Shown here: piece by piece, positions 44,737 to 54,083 of the stretch
How positions within the stretch are numbered: position 1 is the first letter of the stretch
Layout of the letters: every line of letters begins with the position of its first letter
DNA from: Halobacteriales archaeon YIM A00013
GTDB taxonomy: Archaea; Halobacteriota; Halobacteria; Halobacteriales; Haloarculaceae
NCBI GenBank assembly: GCA_025041195.1
Contig: JAKCFM010000001.1
Span: forward strand, 1,612,001 to 1,676,000
Direction: 5' to 3'
Length of the DNA: 64,000 bases
The notes under the pieces: generated by a model
What the model was told of the DNA's origin: nothing
Seen by the model: only the letters and a program-made list of their open reading frames with translations
Database searches by the model: none
Translations under genes and position numbers: made by a program

Positions 44737-46380
44737 TTACAATCGCTTCGAGACGTATGGGCCGTCCTGGTAGTAGCCCAGCTTCTCGCGGTAGTACTGG
44801 CGGACGCCAATGCCGCTAATGACGCTTAGCTTCTCGTATCCGGCATCGCGCGCCAATCGTTCTGCGTGATCAAGCAGCTTTTTTCCGTAGCCTTTGTGCT
44901 GAAAGCCGTCGGCTTCGTCCTGGCCGAGCCCAACCTGCGAGCCGTACACGTGGAGTTCGCGGACGATTGCTGCGCCTTCGAGTTCGGCCCTGGTGATTTC
45001 GCCGGGGAATCGCAGTCTGCAAAAGCCCACGAGCAGGTCCTTATCAGGGTCTTCGTAGCTGATGAACTGCTCGGTGCCGTCGGCGACCTCGTAGGTCAGC
45101 ACATCGCGTTCGACGGTATCCGGCGTTTCATCGTTCATCCCGACTTCGCGACACCGGATACAATCACACGTCCAGCCGTGCGTTTCCATCCGCTTGCGAG
45201 CGAGCTGTCTGAGATTCGATTTCCAGACGCCGCCTTCGATGAAATCCGCGGGGATATCGCGCTGGACGCGCTGGAGACGGGTGTACTTCGGGATCATCGA
45301 TTTGATTTCGGCGACGAGCTCGGCTGCTTCGTCGTTTGACAGCGGCTCGTACGCATCCTGTCGCCACATGTCGTATGTACGCGTTCCCTTGACGACGAGT
45401 GTGGGGTAGATCTTCAGATAGTCCGGCCGCCAGGCCGGATCATCGAACAGCTGGCGGAAATCCTCAAGACACATGTCGGCCGTCATGCCTGGTTGCCCGG
45501 GCATCATATGAAAGCCGACTTTGAACCCAGAATTACGCAGTTGCCGATTGGCATCGATCGACGCCTGAATGCCGTGTCCGCGGTGCATCTCCCGGTTGAT
45601 ACGCTCGTAAGTCGTCTGCACGCCGAGTTCGACTTTCGTCGCGCCGAGTTCGAGCATGCGATCGATCTGCTCGGGGTCACACCAGTCGGGTTTCGTCTCG
45701 AACGTTGTGGCCACATTGCGCACGTCTGCGGTTTCGTTCGCCGCGATCACGTCTTCGAGATACTCGAAATCGTACGATTCCTGGGCGAAGCTCTCGTCTT
45801 CGGCCGGTTCTGGCTCTTTGTTCACGTCGTACTCGTTCATCGCCTGGAGTGCGCGCTTGACGAACCATTCCTGGTAATCGTGCGATCTGGCGGTCATCGT
45901 GCCGCCCATCAGAATCAGCTCGGCCTTTTCAACCGGATGGCCGATTTTCCGGAGCTGTTCGAGCCGAAGTATCACCTGACCATATGGATCGTAGTCGTTT
46001 TGCACGCCGCGGGCTGCCGCCGGTTCGTGGCCGGTGTAGCTCTGTGCGGAGGAAAACTCCGATGCCGGCCCGCCAGGGCAGTAGAGACATTTGCCGTGGG
46101 GGCACATGTGCGGCGAGGTCATGATCGCGATCGGAGAGACCCCCGATTGCGTCCGAACCGGTTTGCGCCGAAGCACCGGCTCAAGCTCGTCTCGCAGGTC
46201 AGGGCCGCCAAAGTCGAGCAGTTCGGAGTTTTTCGGCACTTTCGGCGCGGAGAACTCCGAGCAGACTTCGAGTTTCGCGGATTCGAGATCGTCGCGTCCA
46301 ATTGACCCATCGAGAATCCGATTGATCAACGTCTCACAGACCCGCTCGAAGGCGTCCGTTTCGGTCGGGTGTGTACTCAT
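44737..46380 (-). CDS. elp3: Elp3-type tRNA uridine(34) acetyltransferase (radical SAM/GNAT)
   Basis: This 547-residue protein has a radical-SAM cluster motif CPHGKCLYC (C93, C98, C101), the substrate core (TTFETKPDWCDPEQIDRML, LGVQTTYERINREMHRGH), zinc-type cysteines (CDCIRCREVG), and a C-terminal GNAT domain (EADGFQHKGYGKKLLDHAERLARDAG). Elp3 starts the cm5 modification of wobble uridine in tRNA by building the acetyl-derived side chain. Full length for archaea. Confidence 0.95.
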   Translation of the reverse strand: MSTHPTETDAFERVCETLINRILDGSIGRDDLESAKLEVCSEFSAPKVPKNSELLDFGGPDLRDELEPVLRRKPVRTQSGVSPIAIMTSPHMCPHGKCLYCPGGPASEFSSAQSYTGHEPAAARGVQNDYDPYGQVILRLEQLRKIGHPVEKAELILMGGTMTARSHDYQEWFVKRALQAMNEYDVNKEPEPAEDESFAQESYDFEYLEDVIAANETADVRNVATTFETKPDWCDPEQIDRMLELGATKVELGVQTTYERINREMHRGHGIQASIDANRQLRNSGFKVGFHMMPGQPGMTADMCLEDFRQLFDDPAWRPDYLKIYPTLVVKGTRTYDMWRQDAYEPLSNDEAAELVAEIKSMIPKYTRLQRVQRDIPADFIEGGVWKSNLRQLARKRMETHGWTCDCIRCREVGMNDETPDTVERDVLTYEVADGTEQFISYEDPDKDLLVGFCRLRFPGEITRAELEGAAIVRELHVYGSQVGLGQDEADGFQHKGYGKKLLDHAERLARDAGYEKLSVISGIGVRQYYREKLGYYQDGPYVSKRL

Positions 46381-46476
46381 CTATGAACAGTGTCGCGATC
46401 CAGCAATAAGAGGTTGCGGTTGCGCGGCTGACGGATTTCCCAACAGTTATCTCAGTATCAACTGTTTCGCACAACT

Positions 46477-47079
46477 ATGGTCGACACTCGGTTCGCAGTT
46501 CTCGCGCTGGTCGGGCTCCTGTTGGTCGCAGGCTGTTCTGCGCCATCAACAGGCCCGGAGAACGACGCCGGCACCAGCACGCCAGCATCACAAACAGAAA
46601 CGGCGACGACGACTGCCACCGCTACGCCCTCACCCACGGATAGCACGTTCGTCATGACGGCGCCTGGTGAGGAATCGAGCAAGTGGACGGAACCGAAGCC
46701 ACCGAAAGATCCTGAAGACAAGCGGCAGGATCGAATCTCCAAGGTGGAGTTCGTCAACTCAGAGGCTGCGGGTGATGGAGCGGTTTCGAATTTCGACCTT
46801 GAGGTGACGGCAGACACGATGATGAAGGATGTCGATCCCACGCCGGATGTCGACGGTGAGCCGTACTTCACGGTCGTGGTCAACGGGCAGCTCATCGATC
46901 GGGAAGAAGTGAACATGCGAGAGGATGGTTCGTTTGTCCTGACGATTCACAGCGGTGCACTCGGACAGTTTGATGCGGGCACGCTCGACGTTCGGGTGAC
47001 GATGTACGACGTCGATCACTACCACGACGATCGCTACGACGTCTGGGAGGGATCGATCGACTTCCAACCGGCAGGGTAA
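46477..47079 (+). CDS. Secreted lipoprotein of unknown function
   Basis: This 200-residue protein has a Sec-type signal with lipobox (LALVGLLLVAGC), then a Thr/Ser-rich stretch (TSTPASQTETATTTATATPS) typical of glycosylated linkers, and a beta-rich domain of ~130 residues (FDLEVTADTMMKDVDPT ... IDREEVNMREDGSFVLTIHSG ... LDVRVTMYDVDHYHDDRYDV). It should be exported and lipid-anchored. The domain is not recognised. An AT-rich element ~28 nt upstream supports the start. Confidence 0.75.
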   Translation: MVDTRFAVLALVGLLLVAGCSAPSTGPENDAGTSTPASQTETATTTATATPSPTDSTFVMTAPGEESSKWTEPKPPKDPEDKRQDRISKVEFVNSEAAGDGAVSNFDLEVTADTMMKDVDPTPDVDGEPYFTVVVNGQLIDREEVNMREDGSFVLTIHSGALGQFDAGTLDVRVTMYDVDHYHDDRYDVWEGSIDFQPAG

Positions 47080-47110
47080 TCGACCGTTTCGACGGATTCG
47101 GTGGGCGTTT

Positions 47111-47460
47111 TTACGGACTCGGTTTCAAAATCTCGCCGACCATTGTCTCGAATTGATCGTGTTGGAACCACTGTTCGTCGCCATCCTCGGCCCTGAGATG
47201 GACACCGACTGCACGCTCTTTGGCAGGATCGTATAGCTATTCGATTTTTTAGTCCTGGAGACCCTGCTGGACCCGGAGCCGTTGGATTGCAAATCGTCCA
47301 GCAACGTCCTTCTGGGCCATCAAACTGATCTCCAACGGAGCGATCACCAACCTCCAGGAGATCGATTGCCGCCCAAAGTTGTGTCCCGCAGTGACGACAT
47401 TCGGCCTCGATTTCGACCGTTGTGCCGGAGGGTTCGACGGTGCTGATCCGTGTGGATCGT
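47111..47460 (-). pseudogene. Decayed gene of a small zinc-motif protein
   Basis: The minus strand here reads as protein in pieces. After the stop of the zinc protein at 47463 comes VEPSGTTVEIEAECRHCGTQ followed by LWAAIDLLEVGDRSVGDQF, with a CxxC motif. A different frame then gives LYDPAKERAVGVHLRAEDGD followed by EQWFQHDQFETMVGEILK, ending with the stop at 47111. A TAG stop precedes the second piece in its own frame. The pieces look like real haloarchaeal protein but no single frame spans them, so the gene is broken by at least one indel. Confidence 0.45.
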
Positions 47461-47462
47461 GC

Positions 47463-47699
47463 TCACAGGTCATCGATGGCCTCCTGGTCAACGACGACGA
47501 TCCAGTTGCATCCAAGACAGCGGAAGGCTGTGTTTGCAAACGCCGATGGATCCCCATGGAGCGGTGTCCGACAGCCGTTGTGGGGACAGACGGCAGTGCC
47601 GAACACTGACTCGCAGGTTCTAACCATCCGGTGATCCGTCGTGATCGTTCGACAGCGATGCGTTTCGTCGAATTGCTTTGGGTTGCTGTCGCTATTCAT
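47463..47699 (-). CDS. Small zinc-binding protein of the TFB operon
   Basis: This 78-residue protein has cysteine pairs and histidines suggesting zinc binding (TCESVFGTAVCPHNGC, FRCLGCNWIVVVDQ). It starts at the ATG overlapping the stop of the upstream wHTH gene, so the frame upstream of that point is not used. It is the third gene of TFB - wHTH - zinc protein. It could be a DNA-binding cofactor of the neighbours; family not recognised. Confidence 0.6.
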   Translation of the reverse strand: MNSDSNPKQFDETHRCRTITTDHRMVRTCESVFGTAVCPHNGCRTPLHGDPSAFANTAFRCLGCNWIVVVDQEAIDDL

Positions 47700-48066
47700 C
47701 GTCTGACTCTCCTGGTGGAATCGATCGGCACGCTCCGCCACCGGAATACACGAGCTCGAACGCGTCACGCTTCTGATCTGGTTCGCCAAGAAAGTCACAG
47801 AGTAATCGGTAGTACTCCTGTACGACAGCTCGACCAAGCGGGGTGATCTGATAAGTGGCCCAGTCGCCCGTTTGTTTGACGACAAATCCCCGTTCTTCGA
47901 GCGCTTTGAGCTGGTCGTAGATGCGAGCGTAGCTCACAACTTTCCCTGTCTCTTCTTTGAGATTGGTCCCAATTTCCGCCTCTTTTACCGGCTCTCCGTG
48001 CGAAAGGACGGTTAGTAGATCTCGCTTCGGTGCGTTTAGATCGGTGAATCCTGTGTACGCAGCCAT
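47692..48066 (-). CDS. Winged-helix transcriptional regulator (PadR/MarR-like)
   Basis: This 124-residue protein has a winged helix: NAPKRDLLTVLSHGEPVKEAEIG, then VSYARIYDQLKALEERGFVVKQ (recognition), and the wing WATYQITPLGRAVVQEYY. It starts two bases after the TFB stop and overlaps the following zinc protein by eight bases, so all three are likely one transcript. It probably regulates the TFB operon or the genes that TFB directs; no evidence for a ligand. Confidence 0.75.
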   Translation of the reverse strand: MAAYTGFTDLNAPKRDLLTVLSHGEPVKEAEIGTNLKEETGKVVSYARIYDQLKALEERGFVVKQTGDWATYQITPLGRAVVQEYYRLLCDFLGEPDQKRDAFELVYSGGGACRSIPPGESDDE

Positions 48067-48068
48067 GT

Positions 48069-48986
48069 TCAGCCCACCTCGTAGAACGCTTCGAGACGTG
48101 GGTAGTGGTCCTGGATCACCCTGTCGTAGATATCGCAGCAGTCTCCGACTTCCTTCTGAGTGACTGCTGGTCCGCCGGTGAGTCTATCTCCGAGATAGAG
48201 CGCAGCGGCCGCAATCGTAACGGGGCTTGCACCTGAACCGAGATACTCCTCAGGAGCTGATTCAAGCACCGTTCGTGCTTTCTGGATGGATTTTGCGTTC
48301 AGATCGAGTTCCGATCCGAACCGCTCCAGAAATGTCGATGGGTGACTGGGTTCGATTGCGAGATTGAATTCGGTGTTGATCGCGCGCTTCGCCCGTGCGA
48401 TGGGCGTCCGCTCGACACGAGCGACGTGGGCGATTTCGTCTAGCGTTCGATTGAGGCTAGTTATTGCGGCGGCGATGTGCAACCCAGCTGCTGCGACTGC
48501 CTCGATCGATCGACCAACCACGATTCCGGTCTGGTGTGCCTGCCGGAAGATGTCACCTGCTGTCTTGCGGACATCCGTTGGAAGACCGAGCGCTGACCCC
48601 ATACGGTCGATCTCTCCGAGTGCCTGTCTGCGGTATTGGTGCTTTGAGTCAGGCGTTTGAGAGCGAATATGCCACGTTCGAAGCCGGTTCATCTGTCGGC
48701 GCTTCTGCGCCGGCAGGACGTTCCCATTTGCGTCTTTGTCGGCCCAGCTGATCGTGGTTGCCAGGCCACGATCGTGGAGTGACCGATCCGTTGGCGGGCC
48801 GACGCGGGATTTTTGTTGGTTTTCTTCGAAGCTAAACGAACGCCACTCCGGTCCGTAGTCTGTTTTCCCTTCTGAGATTATAATTCCACACTCGTCACAG
48901 ACGGTTTTACTGCCCTGATTCACTATTTTCCCATCACATTCGGGGCAGTCCTCGTTATGGTCCCTTGTGATGTTTGTCACAGCCAT
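48069..48986 (-). CDS. Transcription initiation factor TFB paralogue
   Basis: This 305-residue TFIIB-like protein has an N-terminal zinc ribbon (CPECDGKIVN ... CDECGIIIS), the B-reader/linker region (PEWRSFSFEENQQKSRVG, GLATTISWADKDANG), and two cyclin repeats (ALGEIDRMGSALGLPTDVRKTAGDIFRQAH; LDLNAKSIQKARTVLESAPEEYL, ASPVTIAAAALYLGDRL). TFB recruits RNA polymerase to TATA-bound TBP. Haloarchaea carry several TFBs; this one sits in an operon with a wHTH and a zinc protein near accessory genes, suggesting a specialised rather than general role. The ATG at 48986 is preferred (MAVTNITRDH). Confidence 0.92.
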   Translation of the reverse strand: MAVTNITRDHNEDCPECDGKIVNQGSKTVCDECGIIISEGKTDYGPEWRSFSFEENQQKSRVGPPTDRSLHDRGLATTISWADKDANGNVLPAQKRRQMNRLRTWHIRSQTPDSKHQYRRQALGEIDRMGSALGLPTDVRKTAGDIFRQAHQTGIVVGRSIEAVAAAGLHIAAAITSLNRTLDEIAHVARVERTPIARAKRAINTEFNLAIEPSHPSTFLERFGSELDLNAKSIQKARTVLESAPEEYLGSGASPVTIAAAALYLGDRLTGGPAVTQKEVGDCCDIYDRVIQDHYPRLEAFYEVG

Positions 48987-49114
48987 GTGAAGCATCTCTA
49001 TTCGTAATGACTTAATTGTTTGCCTCTAGTCGCAAACTTACGGCCAGAATTGCTTCGAAGTGGCTAATCTTTGAGTGTCCACAACATCTTTAATCGATCG
49101 ACGAAGATAATAAT

Positions 49115-50005
49115 ATGATGACAACCACTGCCGTAGAGCGTCACATAATCGACTCAGGAGAAGTCATCCGTTCGATGACTCCCCGCCGGTTGGGCAGTCT
49201 CTATTGTCTTAACCAGCCCAGTGTGCACACTCAGACTGAGATAGCGACTCAGTTAGGATGCTCGCCACCAACAGTGTCACAGCACATGCACAAGTTATCT
49301 TCCCTGCCTATCCAAGTCGTTGAGAAAGTAGGAGCATCTCACGTGCCAACTGAGTTCGGATCAAATATGATCGATATCTTTGACTATATGCTATCATACC
49401 TAGATATTGATATAACAACTGTAGACTGGTCACAAGATGATCCATTAGACGGCGGTCTGTATCCTCTCCACACCGCGCGTGGTTCTATGATCTTCCTATT
49501 ATTAGATGCTCTTGGCCGTCAGATCTCATTTGGCAGTGAGTTAGATCTTTTCTGCCAGGAATCCAAGATTTATATCTCGGAAGTTGTTTCAGACATACAA
49601 TCACTGAACTACAGCATTGAAACGTCTGATCGAAGGATCAAGCGACAGATGCGGAAATTGGAAGAGAGTGGATGCGTTTCATTTGGCGAGAAAACAGTTA
49701 CTCTCTCTAAGAAAGGATTTGCCCAAATATGGGTTGTAAAAGAGATTCGTGACCTGATTCAATCACAACGAAGCAAGAGTGATACCTCAGAGGCGTCGAA
49801 AACTGTAGAACGAATCCCGGTGAGTCTATCCGAAGAAGGACCTGGTGAGTTGATTGAGCCAGTGCTCTATCTTGATGATGAACCTGTATTGGTGATCGGA
49901 GATTCTATGACACTAGCAGAGCTCCGGGCTTCCGTGAACGAGATGATGCAAGAGAATGACGGTGATGAGACACTAGAGACACAATGGACGATACGCCGTA
50001 ATTAG
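49115..50005 (+). CDS. Helix-turn-helix transcriptional regulator of the low-GC island
   Basis: This 296-residue protein has an ArsR/MarR-type winged helix near the start: GSLYCLNQPSVHTQTEIATQ, LGCSPPTVSQHMHKL. A second helical region at ~170-210 (RRIKRQMRKLEESGCVSFGEKTVTLSKKGFAQIW) looks like another winged helix. DNA composition is lower in GC than the chromosome core. Its stop overlaps the end of the convergent Tat-signal protein gene, which it may regulate. Two ATGs open the gene; the first is used. Confidence 0.7.
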   Translation: MMTTTAVERHIIDSGEVIRSMTPRRLGSLYCLNQPSVHTQTEIATQLGCSPPTVSQHMHKLSSLPIQVVEKVGASHVPTEFGSNMIDIFDYMLSYLDIDITTVDWSQDDPLDGGLYPLHTARGSMIFLLLDALGRQISFGSELDLFCQESKIYISEVVSDIQSLNYSIETSDRRIKRQMRKLEESGCVSFGEKTVTLSKKGFAQIWVVKEIRDLIQSQRSKSDTSEASKTVERIPVSLSEEGPGELIEPVLYLDDEPVLVIGDSMTLAELRASVNEMMQENDGDETLETQWTIRRN

Positions 50006-51438
50006 GCTCGTTGTCGATCTGCCTGCTGATACCAATTGATTTCAGTTCCATCATCTCGACGAATCTTGTTACGGTCACGGAAGAACTCTATCTCTTCATC
50101 ACCGAGTGTCGCAGTCCTATGCTGGAGTTTTTGCGCTTTCTGATACAAATCATCATGAGACGCACGCCATTGAGGGTCCATCAAAACTGATGCAGCTATC
50201 ATCAGTGCTGCCTGGGAGTAGTGATCATCATCACCGAGAGCCCGGAGATCATCGGAATAATTCGAAAGATCTGCTGCTCGATTGAGTTGTTTTTCGATAT
50301 CGTGGTGTGAATCAGTAGTTGTGATTTCTTCCGCTATTTTTTCTGCCTCATAGCTCATCGAGGACGAAGTATTTGAGTTGCTTTTAGTACGGAGCTCTGC
50401 AATAATCTCCTTGGCTTCGTGAGCAACAGCAGACGGGCGGTGAGTGACTTCATTCCGAACGTTTGTGATTGAGAGGTCTGTCATTGTTGGCACAGCAAGG
50501 TTTGCCCCGAGCATGTACCAATCGTTATCCTGGACTCCAGTGGTTTCTTGAGCTATTTTGCTGATACTGTTGATCAATTTATGCCTCTGAGCAGGATGTG
50601 ATGGTGTAGGGTGTCCAACCTGTTCAATCGTTTGTCCATCACTTCCTAGTGAAATCACATCAGAATCGATATCCAAATTAGTTTCACGGAGAATTGTTGC
50701 TATCCCCCGGCTATCACCATCACCAAGTACACCATCTATGTGATGCGGTGTTTCAGAATTGAGCGTGTGACGAATTTCGAGTGCTGCGATATATTGCGCC
50801 CAGATATTCTCATTGAAGGTCTCCGGATCACCTGAGCCACTATCGAAACGTCGATGTTGTTGTCTCAACCCCTTTCGTCGTTCTGTGTTGACATCCCAAT
50901 TTCCGAGGGCTCTCCGGAATTGCTTCTGATAATCTCCTCGTCGATACCCTAGATGACCATCAATTGAATTTCGAGCAGCTGTGTCTGCGACGTGATCCGG
51001 AAGTTGTTGCTGTGCTTCCCAGAATCGATCGAGATATCGATCTTGTTTTTCGATAGAATAATAGGACGCATAGTCGATAGTTTGGAGATCTCCCCGACGA
51101 ATGAGCATGTCAGTAATGCTCGTCAAATACTGCATTCGCATATCGTTTGGATAGACATGAATCTGTGATCGGAGGCGATCGTAGTCATATCGATCCATGA
51201 GAATGGTTGGATTAGGGCCGTGACTGGAGAGAAGCACTGGCAGATTAGAAAATAGAGTTGTGAAAGAGGCTCCTGGGATGCAGAGATACGTACTATCCAT
51301 TACTATATTATTTTTTGAATAATACCTATTAATTGTGTCGAAACAATTTATTGATTTCCCAGTAGCATCTTGTCCTATGACTCCGAAACCAAGTATTGAA
51401 GCTATTGTTTTCATCATGTGTCGACGTGATGTTTTCAT
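50002..51438 (-). CDS. Tat-signal protein of unknown function in the island
   Basis: This 478-residue protein opens MKTSRRHMMKTIASILGFGV, a twin-arginine motif (SRRxxxK) before a hydrophobic stretch, so it may be exported folded. No lipobox follows. The rest is hydrophilic and helix-rich (DRYDYDRLRSQIHVYPNDMR, WDVNTERRKGLRQQHRRFDS, TDSHHDIEKQLNRAADL); no protease, hydrolase or sensor motif is recognised. GC content is low. It is convergent with the HTH regulator and lies two genes from the ABC exporter, so a link to the peptide system is possible but unproven. Confidence 0.6.
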   Translation of the reverse strand: MKTSRRHMMKTIASILGFGVIGQDATGKSINCFDTINRYYSKNNIVMDSTYLCIPGASFTTLFSNLPVLLSSHGPNPTILMDRYDYDRLRSQIHVYPNDMRMQYLTSITDMLIRRGDLQTIDYASYYSIEKQDRYLDRFWEAQQQLPDHVADTAARNSIDGHLGYRRGDYQKQFRRALGNWDVNTERRKGLRQQHRRFDSGSGDPETFNENIWAQYIAALEIRHTLNSETPHHIDGVLGDGDSRGIATILRETNLDIDSDVISLGSDGQTIEQVGHPTPSHPAQRHKLINSISKIAQETTGVQDNDWYMLGANLAVPTMTDLSITNVRNEVTHRPSAVAHEAKEIIAELRTKSNSNTSSSMSYEAEKIAEEITTTDSHHDIEKQLNRAADLSNYSDDLRALGDDDHYSQAALMIAASVLMDPQWRASHDDLYQKAQKLQHRTATLGDEEIEFFRDRNKIRRDDGTEINWYQQADRQRA

Positions 51439-51461
51439 ACTAGGTGATACAGTACCATTGC

Positions 51462-51695
51462 ATGATAATCTTGTCGCTAATTTCAGATAAACAGAGGACT
51501 GAATATGAACGTGATGACGTGGTGACCACTATCGACCGAATTGATGGCCTGATCACTTTCGTGGAGATGGAGGGGATTCTCACAGCGGAGAAGGGTCAAC
51601 GATTCGATCCCATCATTGAGTGCTTTGATCTCAATAGAAAGCATCGGGTGAGGAACAAAGGAAATCCCGATCTAATCATAGAAGATCAGAACTAA
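51462..51695 (+). CDS. Small hypothetical protein divergent from the Tat-signal gene
   Basis: A short acidic protein (77 residues from ATG 51462; the frame also has an ATG at 51444). No domain is recognised: ERDDVVTTIDRIDGLITFVEMEG and a charged end (RKHRVRNKGNPDLIIED). The divergent start of the neighbour is only 5-23 bases away, leaving no room for a promoter between them, so this may be a minor or spurious gene. Confidence 0.35.
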   Translation: MIILSLISDKQRTEYERDDVVTTIDRIDGLITFVEMEGILTAEKGQRFDPIIECFDLNRKHRVRNKGNPDLIIEDQN

Positions 51696-51854
51696 CCCAT
51701 CTTCTTGATTCCTGAATTGGTATTGCAGAAATTATAATATTAATATATTTGGCGATATTTAGCACGCCACCACAAAACACGTTATCTACGCAGTCTTTGA
51801 TCGGAAGTACGATGTGTCATTATAGGCACCATATTTCAACGAGACAGAACGATC

Positions 51855-53780
51855 ATGACTGCAGACAAGGATACTGACGACGATCCGCTGTTGTTCGAAC
51901 AAGACCAAGCCGAGACTAGTTGGCCAATTCCCCGACTGTTTCAGGAGTATGGGGCAGCGTACAAACCACTGATAGCGGTTGCACTCGGAGCGTCCCTCCT
52001 TTCTCCTGTAGTCAGTCTCCTTCCAACATATCTTCTAAAAGTGGTAATCGACAGCATATTCCTCCAGACGACGACATTCACAGTGCCGCTTGTTCCTGCT
52101 AATTGGCTACCCACACACCCTCAGTCCCAACTTCTCCTCTCGGTCGGGCTCATAGCCGGTGCTGCAGTGACGAGCTCAGGGCTTGGTTGGGTCAGTGGTT
52201 GGGCGTGGGGTCGATTCGCCCAAACTGTTCAGCACATCGTGCGGACGGATGCCTACAAGAAGATCCAGCGGCTCGGGATATCCTTCTTCGACGACCAGCA
52301 AACCGGACAGATTCTGAGCATCCTCAACGATGACGTGAACGAACTCAATCGATTACTTGAGCGATTTCTTGATGAGCTTCTCCGGATCGGAGCTCGGTTT
52401 ATCGCCATCGCCGCGGTTCTGTTCTATCTCCACTGGCAACTCGCGATCATCGCTTTGATTCCAGTTCCAGTATTGGCCGTGATGAGTCGATGGTTTATCT
52501 CCCGTATTCGTCCGAAGTACGACGATGTACGCCAGCGCGTGGGTGTTCTCAACGCTCGGATCGAAAACAGTCTGAGTGGGATCAGGGTCGTCAAGGCCTA
52601 CACGTCGGAGCTGTTTGAAGCTAATCGTGTTGATGATGCATCCAAACAGCTACTCAATACCCGATGGGATGTGATCACCACACGCATCAGCTTTTTTCCA
52701 TTAATGAATGTCGTCAACTGGCTCAGCTTCGGTGTTCTCGTGGTGATCGGCGGGTTGTGGATTCTCAATGGTCCACCACTGTTCTTCACCGAGCCATTGT
52801 CAGTTGGGACGCTAGTAGCTTTTCTCACGTACAATCGGCAGTTCACGAGTCCGCTGATCCAAGTGGGGCACTTAGTTGATTTGTATCACGACGCTCGGGC
52901 CTCAGTGATTCGTATTTTCGCGCTTAAGGACTACGACATCGAGATCAAGAATCAAGAGAATGCACTCTCTCTCGTCGACATCGATGGGGCGGTTGCATAC
53001 GAAGACGTAACATTTCGATATGAAACGGACGAGGAGCCAGCGATCGAGGATATCTGCTTCGAGGTCGAACCAGGTGCATTTGTCGGGATCGTTGGACCAA
53101 CTGGATCTGGCAAAACCACACTGACCAAACTTCTTCCACGGTTTTATGACCCAGATGATGGATCTATACGCCTTGATGGCCACGAACTACGCTCGATTGC
53201 GCTCAATGACCTCCGGACAGCGATCGGCTACGTCTCCCAGGAACCGTTCTTGTTTTCTGGCACGGTCAGTGAGAACATCGCCTATAGCACCCCAAACGTT
53301 TCTCGTGCCGAAATCGAGCAAGCGGCCAGAATGGCTGGCGCTCACGAATTTATCACGTCACTTGCAGACGGCTACGAGACCGAGGTTGGCGAGCGTGGTG
53401 TGAAACTGTCGGGCGGGCAGCGTCAGCGAATAGCCCTCGCCCGAGCGATCATCACGGACCCAGATTTGTTGATTCTCGATGAAGCGACCTCACACGTCGA
53501 TAACGAAACGGAAGTATTGATTCAGACAGCCCTTCGGGATTTCAGCGCTAAACGTACCACCTTCGCTATTGCCCACCGCCTCTCGACGGTCCGACACGCC
53601 GATACGATACTAGTTCTTGATGGTGGAAAGATTGTTGAGCAGGGTGTGCATGAGGAGTTACTTGAGCATGATGGGCTGTATGCGAATCTTTGGAAGGTCC
53701 AGGTTGGGGAACTGGGTGATTTACCAGAGACGTTTCTCGAACAAACAGCCGATGCAGATGCAACTTTCTCCATTCGGTGA
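51855..53780 (+). CDS. ABC exporter, fused transmembrane and ATPase domains
   Basis: This 641-residue half-transporter has a six-helix transmembrane domain (~35-340) and an ATPase domain with Walker A GPTGSGKTT (414-422), Q-loop SQEPF near 461, signature KLSGGQRQRIALARAI (~517-532), Walker B LLILDEATSHVD and the switch histidine in IAHRLS. It works as a dimer and exports lipids, peptides or drugs. There is no N-terminal C39 peptidase domain, so any peptide leader would not be cut by this protein. It lies 314 bases upstream of the small peptide gene and the asparagine-synthetase-like enzyme, which makes it the likely exporter of that product. Confidence 0.9.
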   Translation: MTADKDTDDDPLLFEQDQAETSWPIPRLFQEYGAAYKPLIAVALGASLLSPVVSLLPTYLLKVVIDSIFLQTTTFTVPLVPANWLPTHPQSQLLLSVGLIAGAAVTSSGLGWVSGWAWGRFAQTVQHIVRTDAYKKIQRLGISFFDDQQTGQILSILNDDVNELNRLLERFLDELLRIGARFIAIAAVLFYLHWQLAIIALIPVPVLAVMSRWFISRIRPKYDDVRQRVGVLNARIENSLSGIRVVKAYTSELFEANRVDDASKQLLNTRWDVITTRISFFPLMNVVNWLSFGVLVVIGGLWILNGPPLFFTEPLSVGTLVAFLTYNRQFTSPLIQVGHLVDLYHDARASVIRIFALKDYDIEIKNQENALSLVDIDGAVAYEDVTFRYETDEEPAIEDICFEVEPGAFVGIVGPTGSGKTTLTKLLPRFYDPDDGSIRLDGHELRSIALNDLRTAIGYVSQEPFLFSGTVSENIAYSTPNVSRAEIEQAARMAGAHEFITSLADGYETEVGERGVKLSGGQRQRIALARAIITDPDLLILDEATSHVDNETEVLIQTALRDFSAKRTTFAIAHRLSTVRHADTILVLDGGKIVEQGVHEELLEHDGLYANLWKVQVGELGDLPETFLEQTADADATFSIR

Positions 53781-53931
53781 CGGTGCGACAGATCTATTAA
53801 TCCATGTTCACGACGAAGGCAAGTTCAGAATTCGTGGTTCAAGCTCAGAGGAGAGCAGGAATAATCTGATAGCTGCTCTATATTCGAACACAACCAATAG
53901 AATAAAGTATATTTTTCCATTTTCTCAATAA
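53758..53931 (+). CDS. Short open frame overlapping the ABC exporter end
   Basis: A 57-codon frame from the ATG inside the last codons of the exporter gene: MQLSPFGDGATDLLIHVHDE, then KFRIRGSSSEESRNNLIAAL, ending FPFSQ. The DLLIHVHDEGKFRIRG part reads like a protein strand pair, so it may be a small gene coupled to the exporter or the remnant of a longer one. No Shine-Dalgarno site is clear and no family is recognised. Confidence 0.35.
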   Translation: MQLSPFGDGATDLLIHVHDEGKFRIRGSSSEESRNNLIAALYSNTTNRIKYIFPFSQ

Positions 53932-54018
53932 CGGATGTTTGCCAAAATCCATGTTTCAATCCATTCATGAACATTCCCTGCTGTTTCTCGTTTAGCCTTG
54001 GAAGTAGTATTAATTCGA

Positions 54019-54032
54019 TTTTTTATTTATAC
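54019..54032 (+). promoter_or_regulatory. AT-rich promoter region of the peptide gene
   Basis: TTTTTTATTTATAC lies about 63-76 nt before the peptide start in a strongly AT-rich stretch; further TATA-like tracts follow up to 54060. Which one is the true box cannot be decided by eye. Confidence 0.4.
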
Positions 54033-54083
54033 TAAAATAAATAATGAGAAATAATATATACTATGATGTATTAGAACGATAAT

